From assembly GCA_900541905.1 (NCBI GenBank), contig UQLQ01000003.1, positions 84,709-148,708 of the forward strand: a stretch of DNA of 64,000 bases, written 5' to 3'. The stretch is from an uncultured Oscillospiraceae bacterium (GTDB lineage: Bacteria; Bacillota; Clostridia; Oscillospirales; Acutalibacteraceae). Under the pieces are notes generated by a model. It was not told where the DNA came from. It saw nothing but the letters and a program-made list of their open reading frames with translations, and did not search any database. This document shows, piece by piece, positions 40,586 to 49,287 of this stretch; the stretch's first letter is position 1; each line of letters begins with the position of its first letter. Position numbers and translations under genes: made by a program.

Positions 40586-41256
40586 ATTTCCTCACGTATT
40601 ACGTATCCTCTCCCTCGCACTGTATGAATTAACTTATTACCGTAGTCATCATCCAGCTTTTTACGGAGGTAACGAATATAAACATCCACAACATTGGTTC
40701 CTCCTTCGTAATCGAAATCCCATATATGGTCTTCAATTTTTTCCCTTGATAGTACAATTCCTTTGTTTTGAAGTAAATATTCCAGTAATGCATACTCTTT
40801 TGCGGAAAGAAAAATTTCTTGTCCTGCTCGTGTTACTGTATGAGCAGCACAATCCATGGTTAAATCAGCCACAGTGATTGTATTGTCGGTCATACCAAAT
40901 GAATTGCGAATGATAGCGCGGAGTCTTGCCATGAGTTCATCAAACGAAAAGGGTTTTACTAAATAATCATTTGCTCCACTATCAAGACCTTTTACCCGAT
41001 CAGGAACTGCGTCTTTTGCTGTAAGAAATAAAACGGGGGTTGTTTTACCTGTCTGACGAAATGAACGCAATACTTCCAGTCCATCCATTTTCGGCATCAT
41101 AATATCTAAAATGATTGCATCGTAGTCTACTACAGCCAATGCGTCCAATGCTTCCTCTCCGTCATAACAGCTGTCTACGCTGTATCCTTCTGATCTTAAC
41201 TTTTGTGTAATGATAAAGTTTAAATCTTCTTCGTCTTCTGCCAGTAAAACTCTCAT
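40582..41256 (-). CDS. OmpR/PhoB-family response regulator
   Basis: A 224-residue regulator. The receiver domain has the acidic pair in LLAEDEED, phospho-acceptor D51 (IILDIMMPKMDG), and K81 in FLTAKD. The C-terminal winged helix covers about 125-222 (EIFLSAKEYALLEYLLQNKG, NVVDVYIRYLRKKLDD, HTVRGRGYVI). OmpR-type regulators bind direct repeats 10-11 bp apart, and such a repeat lies just upstream of this gene and of each LysM gene. The start at 41256 follows AAGGAGGTGTTTGTC. Confidence 0.95.
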   Translation of the reverse strand: MRVLLAEDEEDLNFIITQKLRSEGYSVDSCYDGEEALDALAVVDYDAIILDIMMPKMDGLEVLRSFRQTGKTTPVLFLTAKDAVPDRVKGLDSGANDYLVKPFSFDELMARLRAIIRNSFGMTDNTITVADLTMDCAAHTVTRAGQEIFLSAKEYALLEYLLQNKGIVLSREKIEDHIWDFDYEGGTNVVDVYIRYLRKKLDDDYGNKLIHTVRGRGYVIREEI

Positions 41257-41275
41257 GACAAACACCTCCTTATAC

Positions 41276-41308
41276 AGGGTAAATCTTTTATATTAAAATA
41301 CCATTAGA
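41276..41308 (-). promoter_or_regulatory. TCTAAT-N5-TTTAAT box upstream of the response regulator
   Basis: Minus strand: TCTAAT (41308-41303), five bases, TTTAAT (41297-41292), 10 bases, then TACCCT (41281-41276), a weak -10. It matches the LysM boxes and suggests autoregulation. Confidence 0.65.
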
Positions 41309-41323
41309 ATCAATTACTATGTA

Positions 41324-42427
41324 TTACATGCACGCAATTTGTTTTAGTCTGTCTATAATCGGAAGCTTTTGTGTACAAAGTGTCTCACATTTTCCACATG
41401 CCACACAACGTGCTGCTGTGCTGTTATCCATACTCCACTGCACTTTGAGGCGCTCCTTAACAGCGCCTCTGTCTCCCCCTGTCAAAATAAATTCATTATA
41501 TGCATCCATTAATTTAGGAATTGCAATGTCTACAGGACATTCATCACAATAACTGCAGCCTGTACATAAGGCATCCAATTCCTGTGTTAAATGTTTTCCC
41601 ATGTTCTCCAGTAAATCCGGGGTTGCAGGAATAATATGTTCTCCCGCAATCACACTTTCTTCTACATCTTTCACGGAATTCATGCCCACCAAGGCAATCG
41701 TAATTTCAGGTTGAGCCAAAATAAATTTTAAGGCGGAAACAGCAATGGGTTCCTCCTTATTTTGACGAATAAAGGAAAAACGGTCCGGGTGCTGCGGGAT
41801 AATTCCTCCTCCCAGCGGATTCATCGTTGTAATACCCATTCCTGCCTTTGCACAGGCTTCTACCCCTTTGCGGCGGTATGCAAAATTCACGGCATTATAT
41901 CCTAATGTTACACCTTCAAATACGCCTTCCTGTGCAACTTTTGCAATATCGTCCCCATTTAAATGAGTAGAAAAACAGATATGGTCAACCAGGCCTTCTT
42001 GTTTTGCTTTGAGTATTCCTTCATAAATACCGCCTTTTTTCATATATGCGGCGTAATCTTCCATTGTTTTAATTGCCCAAATGTGAAAGAAATCTATTTT
42101 TTGCAATCCCATTTTGGTAAGGGATTTTTCCAAAACTTTTCTTGCCTGATCGCCATCAGCGGCATTCCACAGTCCACATTTGGTGGAAACATAAAATGTA
42201 CTGCGGTCCATCGTTTGGAATGCTTGTCCAAAAATATCCTCGCTGTGTTCATCACAATAATCAGGAGCTGTATCAAAATAATTCACACCCAACTCATGGG
42301 CACGATGAATTATTTTGACACTGTTTTCATAGTTTCCTGACTGATAATCTTCTTTTGGAAAACGCAAACCACCAAAACCAATTGCGGAAACCTTTTTTCC
42401 GGTTCTGCCGTATTCTCTATAATCCAT
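41324..42427 (-). CDS. Aldo/keto reductase with C-terminal ferredoxin domain
   Basis: A 367-residue protein. Residues 1-270 are an aldo/keto reductase barrel with catalytic-type residues in VNYFDTAPDY (Asp, Tyr), VSTKCG (Lys) and FFHIWAI (His). The C-terminus holds two four-iron-four-sulfur motifs, CTGCSYCDECP and CVACGKCETLC. Such proteins are common in anaerobes and probably couple carbonyl reduction to ferredoxin-type electron transfer. The start at 42427 is preferred over 42433 by spacing to AAGGATGA. The HAD gene lies 13 bases upstream on the same strand. Confidence 0.9.
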   Translation of the reverse strand: MDYREYGRTGKKVSAIGFGGLRFPKEDYQSGNYENSVKIIHRAHELGVNYFDTAPDYCDEHSEDIFGQAFQTMDRSTFYVSTKCGLWNAADGDQARKVLEKSLTKMGLQKIDFFHIWAIKTMEDYAAYMKKGGIYEGILKAKQEGLVDHICFSTHLNGDDIAKVAQEGVFEGVTLGYNAVNFAYRRKGVEACAKAGMGITTMNPLGGGIIPQHPDRFSFIRQNKEEPIAVSALKFILAQPEITIALVGMNSVKDVEESVIAGEHIIPATPDLLENMGKHLTQELDALCTGCSYCDECPVDIAIPKLMDAYNEFILTGGDRGAVKERLKVQWSMDNSTAARCVACGKCETLCTQKLPIIDRLKQIACM

Positions 42428-42440
42428 GTTCATTCATCCT

Positions 42441-43289
42441 TCATTTCATTTTTCTGTCAGCTAAAAAATGTTCGATTGCATAAGCTACGCCATCCGCTTC
42501 ATTGGAAAGGGTAATAAAATCAGCTGCTTGTTTTACTTCATCTACACCGTTTTCCATTGCCACGGAACATCCTGCTTGTTGAAGCAGCGTAACATCATTT
42601 AAACTGTCTCCTATCGCCATAACCCCGTTCATGGTAATACCTAACGTTTCGCATAGATATGCAATTGCCTGGGCTTTTCCTGTATTGACAGCACTTACCT
42701 CAATATTCATAGAGGAAGAAGAGGTAATGGAAACAGTCTGCATCAATGCCAACTGATTCCATAATCTTTCTCGCAAAGCACTATCCGCTGTTTTTAAATT
42801 GATATTTTCTATATTTTGAGGTGACTGCTCTATGAGTGAGCGAATGTCATTCACCGGATTTCGGGTACTGAGCACATATGGAATATAATGTTCTGAGGTT
42901 CCGTAATGGAGCAAATTCTCTAAAAACCTTTGTTCCGTATATGCCTTTCCCTGTATGAATACTTCCACCATTATATCCTGACAAGACAATGTATCCAGAA
43001 TAGACAAAGACGTCTCCCTATCCAGTAAATTACAATAAATTCTCTGTCCCAGGGATAGATTCTCAATCGCCGCCCCATTAGAAGTTACTGCATAAGTGAT
43101 TCCATGGATTGCTGTCACTTCAGGAGATAAGGAACCTAACGCTCTGCCTGTACAAGGCACCACAAAGATATCTTGTTGTATTGCATACTCCAGTGCCTTT
43201 TTTACATTTGACGATAAAGAGGCATCATTACGCAACGTGGTTCCATCCAAGTCAATTGCCAGTAATTGAATTTCTGTAATATCCTTCAT
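42441..43289 (-). CDS. Cof-type HAD-IIB phosphatase
   Basis: A 282-residue HAD phosphatase of the Cof/type IIB kind. Motif I is AIDLDGTTLRND, motif II is the threonine in VVPCTGRAL, and motif IV is MAIGDSLNDVTLL. The cap domain lies between about residues 85 and 190. These enzymes dephosphorylate sugar phosphates, FMN or pyridoxal phosphate; the substrate is not predictable. GGGCGG lies in front of the start with a long spacer. It may be co-transcribed with the aldo/keto reductase. Confidence 0.9.
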   Translation of the reverse strand: MKDITEIQLLAIDLDGTTLRNDASLSSNVKKALEYAIQQDIFVVPCTGRALGSLSPEVTAIHGITYAVTSNGAAIENLSLGQRIYCNLLDRETSLSILDTLSCQDIMVEVFIQGKAYTEQRFLENLLHYGTSEHYIPYVLSTRNPVNDIRSLIEQSPQNIENINLKTADSALRERLWNQLALMQTVSITSSSSMNIEVSAVNTGKAQAIAYLCETLGITMNGVMAIGDSLNDVTLLQQAGCSVAMENGVDEVKQAADFITLSNEADGVAYAIEHFLADRKMK

Positions 43290-43318
43290 GCCATATACCG
43301 CCCTTTTTCGGTGTTTTG

Positions 43319-44491
43319 TTACACTCTCGCAACCCCTGTTTTTCTTGCAGCATCTTTCACCGCTTTTGCAACTGCAGGTGCGACCTCTTTATTTAATGGA
43401 TTTGGAATAATAAATTCGGGACATAGTTCATCTTCTTTCACCAAACCGGCAATGGCATATGCAGCCGCAATTTTCATTTCGTCATTGATCTCTGTTGCCC
43501 GTACATCCAACGCTCCACGGAAAATTCCCGGGAATACCAATACATTGTTAATTTGATTTGGAAAATCGGAACGTCCGGTTCCTACAACTTTGGCACCTGC
43601 TTCAATTGCTTCGTCAGGGAAAATTTCCGGCACAGGATTTGCCATAGCAAAAATAATAGGATCTTTTGCCATAGAACGAACCATATCTTTTGTCACACAA
43701 CCCGGCGCCGAAACTCCTAGCAGCATATCCGCACCCTGAATAATTTCAGCCAAAGAACCTTTTTTGTGCTCGCGGTTTGTAACCGCCGCCATCGCTTTTT
43801 GGCCTTCGTTCAAACCTTCTTTGCCTTCATAGATAGCCCCGTCACGGTCACATAAAATAACATGCTTCAATCCCATTGCCATGAATAATTTGGTACAAGC
43901 AATACCTGCGGAGCCTGCACCATTTACCACAACATGGATCTCTTCTATTTTTTTATCCACAATTTTCAATGCGTTTACCATAGCTGCTGCAGCTACAATG
44001 GCAGTACCGTGCTGGTCATCATGAAATACAGGAATATCCAATTCTTCTTTTAAGCGTTTTTCAATTTCAAAACAGCGAGGAGCTGCAATATCTTCCAAAT
44101 TAATACCGCCAAAGGTAGGGGCAATCATTTTTACTGCTTGTACGATTTCTTCTACATCCTTGGAAGCCAAACAAATTGGGAACGCATCCACATCGCCAAA
44201 GGCTTTAAACAGAACTGATTTTCCCTCCATAACAGGCATACCTGCCTCAGGACCAATATCGCCCAATCCCAACACAGCGGTTCCGTCTGTTACAACCGCA
44301 ACTAAATTCCATTTGCGGCAGTATTCATATGCGTCGTTTACATCTTTATTAATTTGTATACATGGTGCAGCTACGCCCGGTGTATAAGCAATAGAAAGGT
44401 CATCTTTTGTCTCTACGGGACAAGTTGGTACAATTTCTATTTTTCCTTTCCATTGTAAATGTTTTTCTAAAGCAACTTTTGCATAATCCAT
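43319..44491 (-). CDS. NAD(P)-dependent malic enzyme
   Basis: A 390-residue malic enzyme that decarboxylates malate to pyruvate. Features: SIAYTPGVAAPC at the start, catalytic region VTDGTAVLGLGDIGPEAGMPVMEGK, metal-binding FHDDQHGTAIV, and the NAD(P) motif VVNGAGSAGIACTKL. It is the short form without a phosphotransacetylase domain. The start at 44491 follows AGAGGTATTTTATT; the longer frame to 44578 begins with an unlikely leader. Confidence 0.94.
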   Translation of the reverse strand: MDYAKVALEKHLQWKGKIEIVPTCPVETKDDLSIAYTPGVAAPCIQINKDVNDAYEYCRKWNLVAVVTDGTAVLGLGDIGPEAGMPVMEGKSVLFKAFGDVDAFPICLASKDVEEIVQAVKMIAPTFGGINLEDIAAPRCFEIEKRLKEELDIPVFHDDQHGTAIVAAAAMVNALKIVDKKIEEIHVVVNGAGSAGIACTKLFMAMGLKHVILCDRDGAIYEGKEGLNEGQKAMAAVTNREHKKGSLAEIIQGADMLLGVSAPGCVTKDMVRSMAKDPIIFAMANPVPEIFPDEAIEAGAKVVGTGRSDFPNQINNVLVFPGIFRGALDVRATEINDEMKIAAAYAIAGLVKEDELCPEFIIPNPLNKEVAPAVAKAVKDAARKTGVARV

Positions 44492-44627
44492 AATAAAATA
44501 CCTCTTTCTATATCTATAAACATATACGAAATAAGAATCATTCTTTAAAATGACCATTTTCAGTATAACAATAATCATTTAAAACCGCAATAGAAAACAC
44601 CTGTGTGATTTCAATTCACAAAAAGTC

Positions 44628-44656
44628 TTTACAATAGCATGATATATCCGTATAAT
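44628..44656 (+). promoter_or_regulatory. Promoter of gph-like gene
   Basis: TTTACA (44628-44633), 17-base spacer, TATAAT (44651-44656). Confidence 0.75.
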
Positions 44657-44679
44657 AAATAAGAAGGTGAAAATGAAAA

Positions 44680-45339
44680 ATGATAAAAGCATGTATTTTT
44701 GATTTAGACGGTACTCTATGCAATACTTTGGATTCTATTGCTTATTTTTGCAATCAAACATTAAGTCAATTAGGATATCCAAATATACCGACAAACGAAT
44801 ATAGAGGTCTTGTCGGCAATGGTTCCGAGCAATTAATACATAACATGTTTCATATCGTTCATCCTACTTATACGCCGGAAGATGTGCACACAGCGAAACA
44901 AATGTTTATGGACTTATATCAGGAAGATCCTTTGAAATGTGTAACATTATATGATGGCATTTTACCATTGCTTCATACACTCAAAAGCAATGGAATTCTT
45001 TTGGCAATTCTCTCCAATAAACCGCATCTTTTGGCCAGATTATCCGTTCCCAAATTATTTGGTGAGCATCTATTTGATGTATGGTACGGTCAAAGAGATG
45101 AAGTTCCCCGCAAACCTGCACCCGATGGAGCCCTTATGATTGCAAGAGAATTATTGGTACAACCGAGCCAATGTTTATTCATCGGGGACAGTGACGTAGA
45201 TATGCATACCGGGAATAATGCGGGCATGAAAACTGCAGGTGTTCTGTGGGGATATCGCAGCAAAGAAGAATTACTTCATGCAGGTGCACAAATGATTGCT
45301 TCTACCCCGTCGGATATTCAAAATTTTATTTTTCAATAG
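44680..45339 (+). CDS. HAD hydrolase, phosphoglycolate phosphatase-like
   Basis: A 219-residue type I HAD phosphatase with motif I IFDLDGTLCNT, motif II LSNKP, the lysine in RKPAPDGAL, and motif IV FIGDSDVDMHT. The cap domain spans about 15-80. It is most like Gph phosphoglycolate phosphatases, but substrate range in this family is broad. AGAAGGTG precedes the start with a 10-base spacer, and a strong promoter lies just upstream. It is a single-gene unit. Confidence 0.9.
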   Translation: MIKACIFDLDGTLCNTLDSIAYFCNQTLSQLGYPNIPTNEYRGLVGNGSEQLIHNMFHIVHPTYTPEDVHTAKQMFMDLYQEDPLKCVTLYDGILPLLHTLKSNGILLAILSNKPHLLARLSVPKLFGEHLFDVWYGQRDEVPRKPAPDGALMIARELLVQPSQCLFIGDSDVDMHTGNNAGMKTAGVLWGYRSKEELLHAGAQMIASTPSDIQNFIFQ

Positions 45340-45453
45340 TTTTCCCAATTCTCAGCAAACTTATGAATAATCATCACATAGTTATCACAATCAAGAGACA
45401 TAATATAGGCATAGTTAATCCATTTATGATATCTTGAAGGAGAGATAACCATT

Positions 45454-46776
45454 ATGAATCGTGATCATTCATATTATCCATATAATAACAACGAGCAACC
45501 GTTAGAAGTAGAATGGCAAGCACCTGAACAAAATGATATTGCCGGAAATACCCAATGGAATGGCAGTACTTATCACGGCTCTTATCAAAGCCATAATCGT
45601 TATTCCGGTGGTTCCGGAGAGCCGCCAAAACAAAAGCCACCTAAGAAACCAATCAAACTTTGGGTGAAAATTGTCTGTGGTGCAGCAGCATGTTTGGTAA
45701 TATCAGCAGGCTCCATTGGTGGATTCATAGGTTTGGTAAATATGGGAGCAATCCCATTTTCCGCTTCCGGTACAAACAGTTCCAATTCTATTGTGAATAC
45801 TACCAAAGTAGAAAATAACAATACCAGCGAAACATCTACTATTACCGGAAAACTATCAACAGAAGAAGCTGCACAGAAAGTAATCCCTTCTGTTGTGTGT
45901 ATACAGGCTTACAGCAATACCAATGGATATTTAGGCACTTCTTCTGAAACGGGAGAAGGTTCCGGTATTATTGCATCATCTGACGGGTATATTATTACAA
46001 ATGCTCATGTTATTGAGGGAGCATCTGCTTTAAAAGTAATTTTATCTGACGGTACCAGTTATGAAGCAAAGGTTATAGGTTCCGATACTGCAACTGACTT
46101 AGCATTAATTAAAATTGAAGCTACCGATTTACAAGCTGCTGAATTCGGTTCATCTGAAGATTTACAGGTTGGAGAACAAGTCATTGCAATCGGCAATCCC
46201 GGAGGTATTCAATTTAATTCTTCCGTTACAGTCGGTTATGTATCCGCATTAAATCGTTCCATTACTTATAATGGTTACGATATGGAATGTATCCAAACCG
46301 ATGCTGCAATTAACCCAGGCAATTCCGGTGGTGCGCTTGTAAATATGTATGGCCAAGTAATCGGTATTAACTCTGCAAAAATTACTGCAACCGGATATGA
46401 AGGATTGGGTTTTGCAATTCCGATTGATACCGTTCAACCTATTATCAACAATTTAAAACAATATGGCTATGTGAAAGACCGTGCTATGCTGGGCATAACC
46501 GGTCAGTATATAGATGCAACTACTGCACGTTTTTATGGTTTAACGCAAGGATACAGCATTGTAAAATTAAACAGCAATGTATCTGATGCCGGACTGCAAA
46601 AAAGTGACATCATTACTAAAATTGATGGAAACAATGTAAGTGCCGAAACCACAGTGCAGAATGTAATTGCAAAGAAAAAACCGGGAGATACTGTAGAACT
46701 GGAAGTATACCGCCCAACTACGGGAGAAAGCTTCACAGCTACAGTTGCTCTGACAGAGTACTCCCCTATCAGTTAG
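45454..46776 (+). CDS. HtrA/DegP-type membrane serine protease
   Basis: A 440-residue S1C protease. The cytoplasmic N-terminus (about 1-65) is polar and proline/lysine-rich near the membrane, one helix follows (about 70-95), then a trypsin-like domain with the catalytic triad in NAHVIEG (His), TDLALIK (Asp) and NPGNSGGAL (Ser), and one PDZ domain (about 345-440, with the ligand loop around YSIVKLNSNVSDAGLQ). It degrades misfolded exported proteins. GGAGAGATAACCATT precedes the start. Confidence 0.95.
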   Translation: MNRDHSYYPYNNNEQPLEVEWQAPEQNDIAGNTQWNGSTYHGSYQSHNRYSGGSGEPPKQKPPKKPIKLWVKIVCGAAACLVISAGSIGGFIGLVNMGAIPFSASGTNSSNSIVNTTKVENNNTSETSTITGKLSTEEAAQKVIPSVVCIQAYSNTNGYLGTSSETGEGSGIIASSDGYIITNAHVIEGASALKVILSDGTSYEAKVIGSDTATDLALIKIEATDLQAAEFGSSEDLQVGEQVIAIGNPGGIQFNSSVTVGYVSALNRSITYNGYDMECIQTDAAINPGNSGGALVNMYGQVIGINSAKITATGYEGLGFAIPIDTVQPIINNLKQYGYVKDRAMLGITGQYIDATTARFYGLTQGYSIVKLNSNVSDAGLQKSDIITKIDGNNVSAETTVQNVIAKKKPGDTVELEVYRPTTGESFTATVALTEYSPIS

Positions 46777-46812
46777 CTTACGACAAACTTTTTCATATAT
46801 CTTCTTTCCCGA

Positions 46813-46846
46813 ACAGAGCAGTATTACCTGCTCTGTTCCCTTTTTT
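46813..46846 (+). terminator. Terminator after htrA-like gene
   Basis: Stem AACAGAGCAG (46813-46822) with CTGCTCTGTT (46829-46838), followed by CCCTTTTTT. Confidence 0.88.
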
Positions 46847-46858
46847 ACAAACAAAACA

Positions 46859-46894
46859 AAAAGAGGCATGCCTCTTAATAGGCATGCCTCTTTT
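46859..46894 (-). terminator. Terminator after sortase gene
   Basis: 15-bp perfect stem (46859-46873 and 46880-46894) with a 6-base loop, flanked by T-rich sequence on the minus strand. Confidence 0.88.
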
Positions 46895-46904
46895 TCTATA
46901 GTTA

Positions 46905-47927
46905 TCATTTTTCTGCTAACCAATCAATCTTACCCTGCGCCAGTGCTTCCTCAAAAGTAGCCGGATGCTGTGGTTTTGTTCCGCCCTTAGCGCTATACCA
47001 ACCATCAGGATATAAAACAGTTTGGTTCCAAGTAGCCTTGCTTGTGTCCACTGCTGTATCTTCGCCCTCACGTACCTTACGTGCTGCAATGACCGTTCTA
47101 AAACCATCCATCTCATAAGAACAAGTAGACAGAAGCACAATCTGGTCATCTGCTGAAATATCAACTCCTGTATCAAACAGGGAACGAATTTCCATTTGAT
47201 AGATAAAGTTTAGAAAATCACTGTCACTGGAAAACGATGTTCTCAAATAATTAAACGGTTCTCCCTGACTTGATAGTGTATTGGTTTTAAATACAGAGAA
47301 GATTTTCCAATCTCCGTTGTATTTTACTGTATCCATTTCAAAAGTAGGATGTTCTTTATAATAATCCAAAGAACCGTAGTTTAATAAACTTCCGAACATT
47401 CTGCCGTCATTCATGCTGTGTCCGTATACAATCAAGCTTTTTGAACTTGGGTCTTCCAGATTAATAGAATTTCTTGCGTCAAAGAATAAGCTTCCGTATT
47501 TACTGTGATTCTTTTCGTAATCCAAATACAAATAATATTCCGGATTATCTTCACCAGATTGCAAGATAGGATAATCTACCACTGTATCTGCAATCCGAAT
47601 CCATCCTTTAATATCGGGATTAATTTTTTGTAATTCTACAAATTTCTTTAGATTTCCGTTTTCGTCATACTCAGAATCTTCATTGGTAGCTGTATTATTC
47701 TGGTTATCATCCGCATGATAAATTTGTTGCACATAATTTGCTTTATTATCTACCATAGCGGGCTGAATGACCATTTCCCACAATAAAATACCACCTGTTA
47801 CCAAGAAGGTGATAAGCGCTACCAGAAAAACAATTTTGCGAATCGCCTCGCCTGCTCTATCCCCTTTCCAGGGTAAAACAGCGGCTATCCAAGGACGCTT
47901 TTGTTTTTTTGCGTATTTTCCCGCCAA
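46905..47927 (-). CDS. srtB: Class B sortase
   Basis: A 340-residue sortase that joins surface proteins to peptidoglycan. It has a basic N-terminus, one membrane helix (about 31-52), and the sortase fold with catalytic H170 (VYGHSM), C269 (LLSTCSY) and R277 (GFRTVIAARK). The class B features are the extra N-terminal helices and the LSTC motif. The start is TTG at 47927 after GGAGGTACTCAA. No protein with a sorting signal is in the window, so its substrates lie elsewhere. Confidence 0.93.
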   Translation of the reverse strand: MAGKYAKKQKRPWIAAVLPWKGDRAGEAIRKIVFLVALITFLVTGGILLWEMVIQPAMVDNKANYVQQIYHADDNQNNTATNEDSEYDENGNLKKFVELQKINPDIKGWIRIADTVVDYPILQSGEDNPEYYLYLDYEKNHSKYGSLFFDARNSINLEDPSSKSLIVYGHSMNDGRMFGSLLNYGSLDYYKEHPTFEMDTVKYNGDWKIFSVFKTNTLSSQGEPFNYLRTSFSSDSDFLNFIYQMEIRSLFDTGVDISADDQIVLLSTCSYEMDGFRTVIAARKVREGEDTAVDTSKATWNQTVLYPDGWYSAKGGTKPQHPATFEEALAQGKIDWLAEK

Positions 47928-47961
47928 TTGAGTACCTCCTAATTCACTGCATCAAAGGCAA

Positions 47962-49215
47962 TTATTCTACCGGGTCCAATCCCTGCAGATAACGCCGCAG
48001 CATATTTAAAGCAGTAGATGCAGAAAGCGTACGATAATAATCTCTGCTTCGCTCTACCGTTTTTGTTCCTCCTAACTTTTTTACCCATGTTTTGGTGCCA
48101 TCTGTCAAGCCGATATAAACCAGTCCAACCGGCTTTTCTGCAGTGCCGCCCCCGGGGCCCGCTATACCTGTGATACCAATTCCATAAGTACTCCCTGCTG
48201 TTTTGCAGACACCTTCTGCCATTGCCTTGGCCACTTGTTCACTCACTGCTCCATATTCAGCAAGCATATCGTTTGGAACATCAATTAACAAATGTTTAAT
48301 GCGGTTTGAATACGTACAGGTGCCCATTTCAAATACTTCTGAAACGCCTGCAATATCTGTTAGCCTTTTTGAAACCAAACCGCCGGTGCAAGATTCCGCT
48401 GTAGCAACCGTTTCACCTCTGCTTAACAGACGATTCACAACCGTTTGCTCTAAGCTGTCTACATTTACACCATACACCACATCGCCCAAAATTGCAACAA
48501 TTTCTTTTGTAACCGGTTCACATAATAAAGCTGCTTCTTCTTTTGTTCCGGCTTTTGCTGTTACACGCACAAACATTTCCCCATCTTTTGCATAGGTAGC
48601 AACCGTTGGATTTTGCCCGTCAATATATGCCGCAATTTCTTCTGCAACGGCACCTTCTCCTTTACCAAACACATGAATATTATCCGAGTAAATAGCAGAT
48701 TGTTCTATATCCTGTAAAAACGGAACCGCATAATTGTGCAGCATTGGTTTTAATTCCGAAGGAGGACCGGGAAACATCATAATCATTTTCCCTTGGTTCG
48801 TTGTAACAACACAACCGGGAGCCGTTCCCACATCATTGGGCAACACAACACAGTCTTTTGGCAACAACGCTTGTTTTAATTGATTTTCTCCGCAATATCT
48901 GCCCTTAAAATATTGTTTGATTCGTTCCATACTGTCAGGGTCTTCCACAAGTGGTTTTCCGGCTACATCTGCAATGGTTTCTTTCGTAAGGTCATCTTTT
49001 GTTGGTCCCAAGCCACCTGTTGTAATGACCAAATCACTGCGCTGCAACGCTTGTTCCAGCGCCAGTTTTAAACGGCCTTCATTGTCTCCCACCGTACAAG
49101 CATACAATAAATTGATACCCAAGTCTGATAATGCTCTGGCCACTATGGTAGTATCGGTATTTACAGTATGACCTAACAATAATTCTGTGCCGACTGAGAT
49201 AATTTCTGCATTCAT
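47962..49215 (-). CDS. cinA: CinA family protein / nicotinamide-nucleotide amidohydrolase
   Basis: A 417-residue two-domain CinA. The N-terminal molybdopterin-binding-like domain (ISVGTELLLGHTVNTD, ITTGGLGPTKDDLT, MFPGPPSELKPM) covers about 1-170. The C-terminal PncC domain (about 255-412) has TAESCTGGLVSKRLT and GIGITGIAGPGGGTAEKPVG. It repairs or recycles NMN to nicotinic acid mononucleotide and is competence-linked in some Gram-positives. AAAGGAAGCG precedes the start. Confidence 0.95.
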   Translation of the reverse strand: MNAEIISVGTELLLGHTVNTDTTIVARALSDLGINLLYACTVGDNEGRLKLALEQALQRSDLVITTGGLGPTKDDLTKETIADVAGKPLVEDPDSMERIKQYFKGRYCGENQLKQALLPKDCVVLPNDVGTAPGCVVTTNQGKMIMMFPGPPSELKPMLHNYAVPFLQDIEQSAIYSDNIHVFGKGEGAVAEEIAAYIDGQNPTVATYAKDGEMFVRVTAKAGTKEEAALLCEPVTKEIVAILGDVVYGVNVDSLEQTVVNRLLSRGETVATAESCTGGLVSKRLTDIAGVSEVFEMGTCTYSNRIKHLLIDVPNDMLAEYGAVSEQVAKAMAEGVCKTAGSTYGIGITGIAGPGGGTAEKPVGLVYIGLTDGTKTWVKKLGGTKTVERSRDYYRTLSASTALNMLRRYLQGLDPVE

Positions 49216-49287
49216 AACAACGCTTCCTTTCTCAATAGATGCTTAAAACGAATATGGACAACTATTGTTTTACTCAAACAAAAATCA

